Part shown: piece by piece, positions 8,801 through 9,311 of the stretch
Numbering within the stretch: the first letter of the stretch is position 1
Layout: the number at the start of each line of letters is the position of its first letter
Source of the DNA: Bacteroidota bacterium
GTDB lineage: Bacteria > Bacteroidota > Bacteroidia > Chitinophagales > Chitinophagaceae
NCBI GenBank assembly: GCA_013414745.1
Contig: CP058707.1
Location: 2,014,966 to 2,024,276 of the forward strand
Direction of reading: 5' to 3'
DNA: 9,311 bases
The notes under the pieces: generated by a model
Told to the model about the DNA's origin: nothing
Seen by the model: only the letters and a program-made list of their open reading frames with translations
The model's database searches: none
Position numbers and translations under genes: made by a program

Positions 8801-9311
8801 TTTCGGCGATGCATCTTTATGCCACCGGAATCGGAAGTATTGTCAGACTGCAAACGCCTGATGAAAATGTCACCCCCTTATATTGCGCAAATACGCATTC
8901 AAGTCCAACAAGAATTGCTGCCTATTTCGACGGAGGCGCTCAGGTCACCGGTAATTTATCGAAATCAGGCGGAACGTTTAAAATCGACCATCCTCAGGAT
9001 CCTGCCAACAAATACTTATACCACAGTTTTGTAGAAAGTCCGGATATGCTCAATATCTACAATGGCAACATTACCACAGATGCGAACGGAGATGCGGTAG
9101 TGAATCTGCCCGAATATTTTGAAGCCTTAAATATAGAATTCCGGTATCAACTCACTGTGATTGGTACGTTTGCCCAGGCCATTATTCAATCTGAAATAAA
9201 AGACAATCAATTTACGATTAAAACAAGTCAACCGAATGTAAAGGTCAGTTGGCAGGTAACCGGTGTTCGAAACGATGCGTGGGCTCAAGCTAACCGAGTT
9301 GTTCCGGAGGT
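5890..9311 (+). CDS. Very large exported adhesin-like repeat protein with collagen-like tract (3' partial, frameshifted)
   Basis: From the ATG at 5890 the product has a signal peptide (MRIHEKFYFLFFLLCLIKMVQA|QQ). An equally good start is the ATG at 5900, giving MKNFISCFFLLCLIKMVQA if one T is missing from the T6 run 5920-5925. The order is: a NIGIGTTTPDSSALLDIS / KGVLIPRMT / YQTD module (about 25-90); a glycine-rich beta region (about 110-330, e.g. LRLTMQAPAGG, SIRGGNGGTF); a 153-residue tandem repeat from residue 380; a second NIGIGTNQPTNKLEV module (about 888-940); a GPAGPQGPQ tract; and a conserved C-terminal module. Deletions of one base are traced at G5 6285-6289, T5 6630-6634, T6 6736-6741, GG 7017-7018, G 7069, GG 7534-7535, GG 7830-7831, A 7844 and AAA 8238-8240. 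Nine repairs restore one frame that stays open to 9311. Likely surface or extracellular structural/adhesive role; no enzymatic motif is visible. Confidence 0.9.
7026..8235 (+). repeat. 153-residue tandem repeat (2.6 copies) in the adhesin
   Basis: Copy 1 starts at 7026 (LTINSANTGGGNLNWIATDAG), copy 2 at 7484 (ITVNSSNSGSGYTDWVAGNFG) and copy 3 at 7940 (LTVNSTNPGSGTADWVAGNFG). After frame repair, both complete intervals are exactly 153 residues (459 bp). Shared landmarks include GDRVVSGLLQGKATLGAH / NRVVLGLLDGKATIGSH / DRLVLGLLNGKATLGAH, then LYLNPGG, the GVLSSADWNSFENKF / GLLSATDWNTFHNKF pair, LFWN and RLGIGTN. Copy 3 loses similarity after about 100 residues (near VNNNGQLVPSALY). The RLGIGTN...P end links each copy to the N-terminal GIGT module family, suggesting growth by duplication of a tail-fibre-like unit. 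Confidence 0.9.
8701..8757 (+). repeat. Collagen-like Gly-X-Y tract
   Basis: Six Gly-X-Y triplets, (GPAGPQGPQ) twice, followed by one more Gly. At DNA level this is two 27-bp units differing at four positions, all synonymous (for example CCG/CCA, CAG/CAA). It sits between the second GIGT module and the C-terminal module, as a short rigid linker or trimerisation stem might. Six triplets is short for a stable triple helix, so the structural role is inference. Confidence 0.85.
8758..9311 (+). other. Conserved Bacteroidota C-terminal module of the adhesin (runs off the window)
   Basis: After the collagen-like tract comes a globular stretch (ALSFFSAMHLYATGIGS ... TRIAAYFDGGAQVTGN) and then the recognisable run KIDHPQDPANKYLYHSFVES, PDMLNIYNGNITTD, VVNLPEYFEALN, YQLTVIGTFAQAII and KVSWQVTGVRNDAWAQANR. 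I know this arrangement as a recurrent C-terminal part of large secreted repeat proteins. The frame is open from about 8248 to the last base with no break, unlike the upstream part of the gene. The stop codon lies outside the window. Confidence 0.8.

Overview
The window looks like a piece of a Bacteroidota chromosome, most likely a Saprospiraceae/Chitinophagales-type relative. The evidence is a set of secreted protein modules that I know mainly from that phylum: an N-terminal 'GIGTTTPDSSALLDIS...' module, a C-terminal 'HSFVESPDMLNIYNGN...' module, an 'SSPYNLKF...YYLSIKGRNSIEVW...YDFTTSATQ' module with EF-hand-like ends, and 'YWFD...GQWSS' repeats. Base composition is moderate and there are no strong Shine-Dalgarno sequences. 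No RNA gene, transposase or CRISPR array was seen.

Layout. (1) 1-1193, minus strand: the N-terminal part of an exported protein that resembles the beta-propeller sensor half of a two-component kinase; it runs off the left edge. (2) 1194-1381: divergent intergenic region with short repeats and a weak promoter candidate. (3) 1382-2359, plus: exported right-handed beta-helix protein. (4) 2365-5609, plus, only 5 bp later and so probably in the same operon: a large exported subtilisin-family (S8) protease with fibronectin III, three YWFD repeats and an EF-hand/dockerin-like C-terminus. (5) 5610-5889: intergenic, with a perfect 22-bp palindrome. (6) 5890 (or 5900) to beyond 9311, plus: a very large exported, adhesin-like repeat protein with a 153-residue tandem repeat, a short collagen-like tract and a conserved C-terminal module.

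The dominant oddity is that every gene is cut into several reading frames. I traced about 22-25 breaks. Nearly all are repaired by adding one base, mostly in runs of identical bases, and the protein reads smoothly across each junction. After repair the protease is one frame of 1083 codons plus stop, and the two complete adhesin repeat intervals are both exactly 153 residues. This points to uncorrected long-read deletion errors rather than gene decay. Anyone using this record should treat it as four intact genes, not some 15 fragments.

Function: all four products carry export signals and would act in the periplasm, on the surface or outside the cell. The picture is a surface/secretome locus (protease, beta-helix protein, adhesin) next to a possible sensor. 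I see no defence system, mobile element or clearly new enzyme system.
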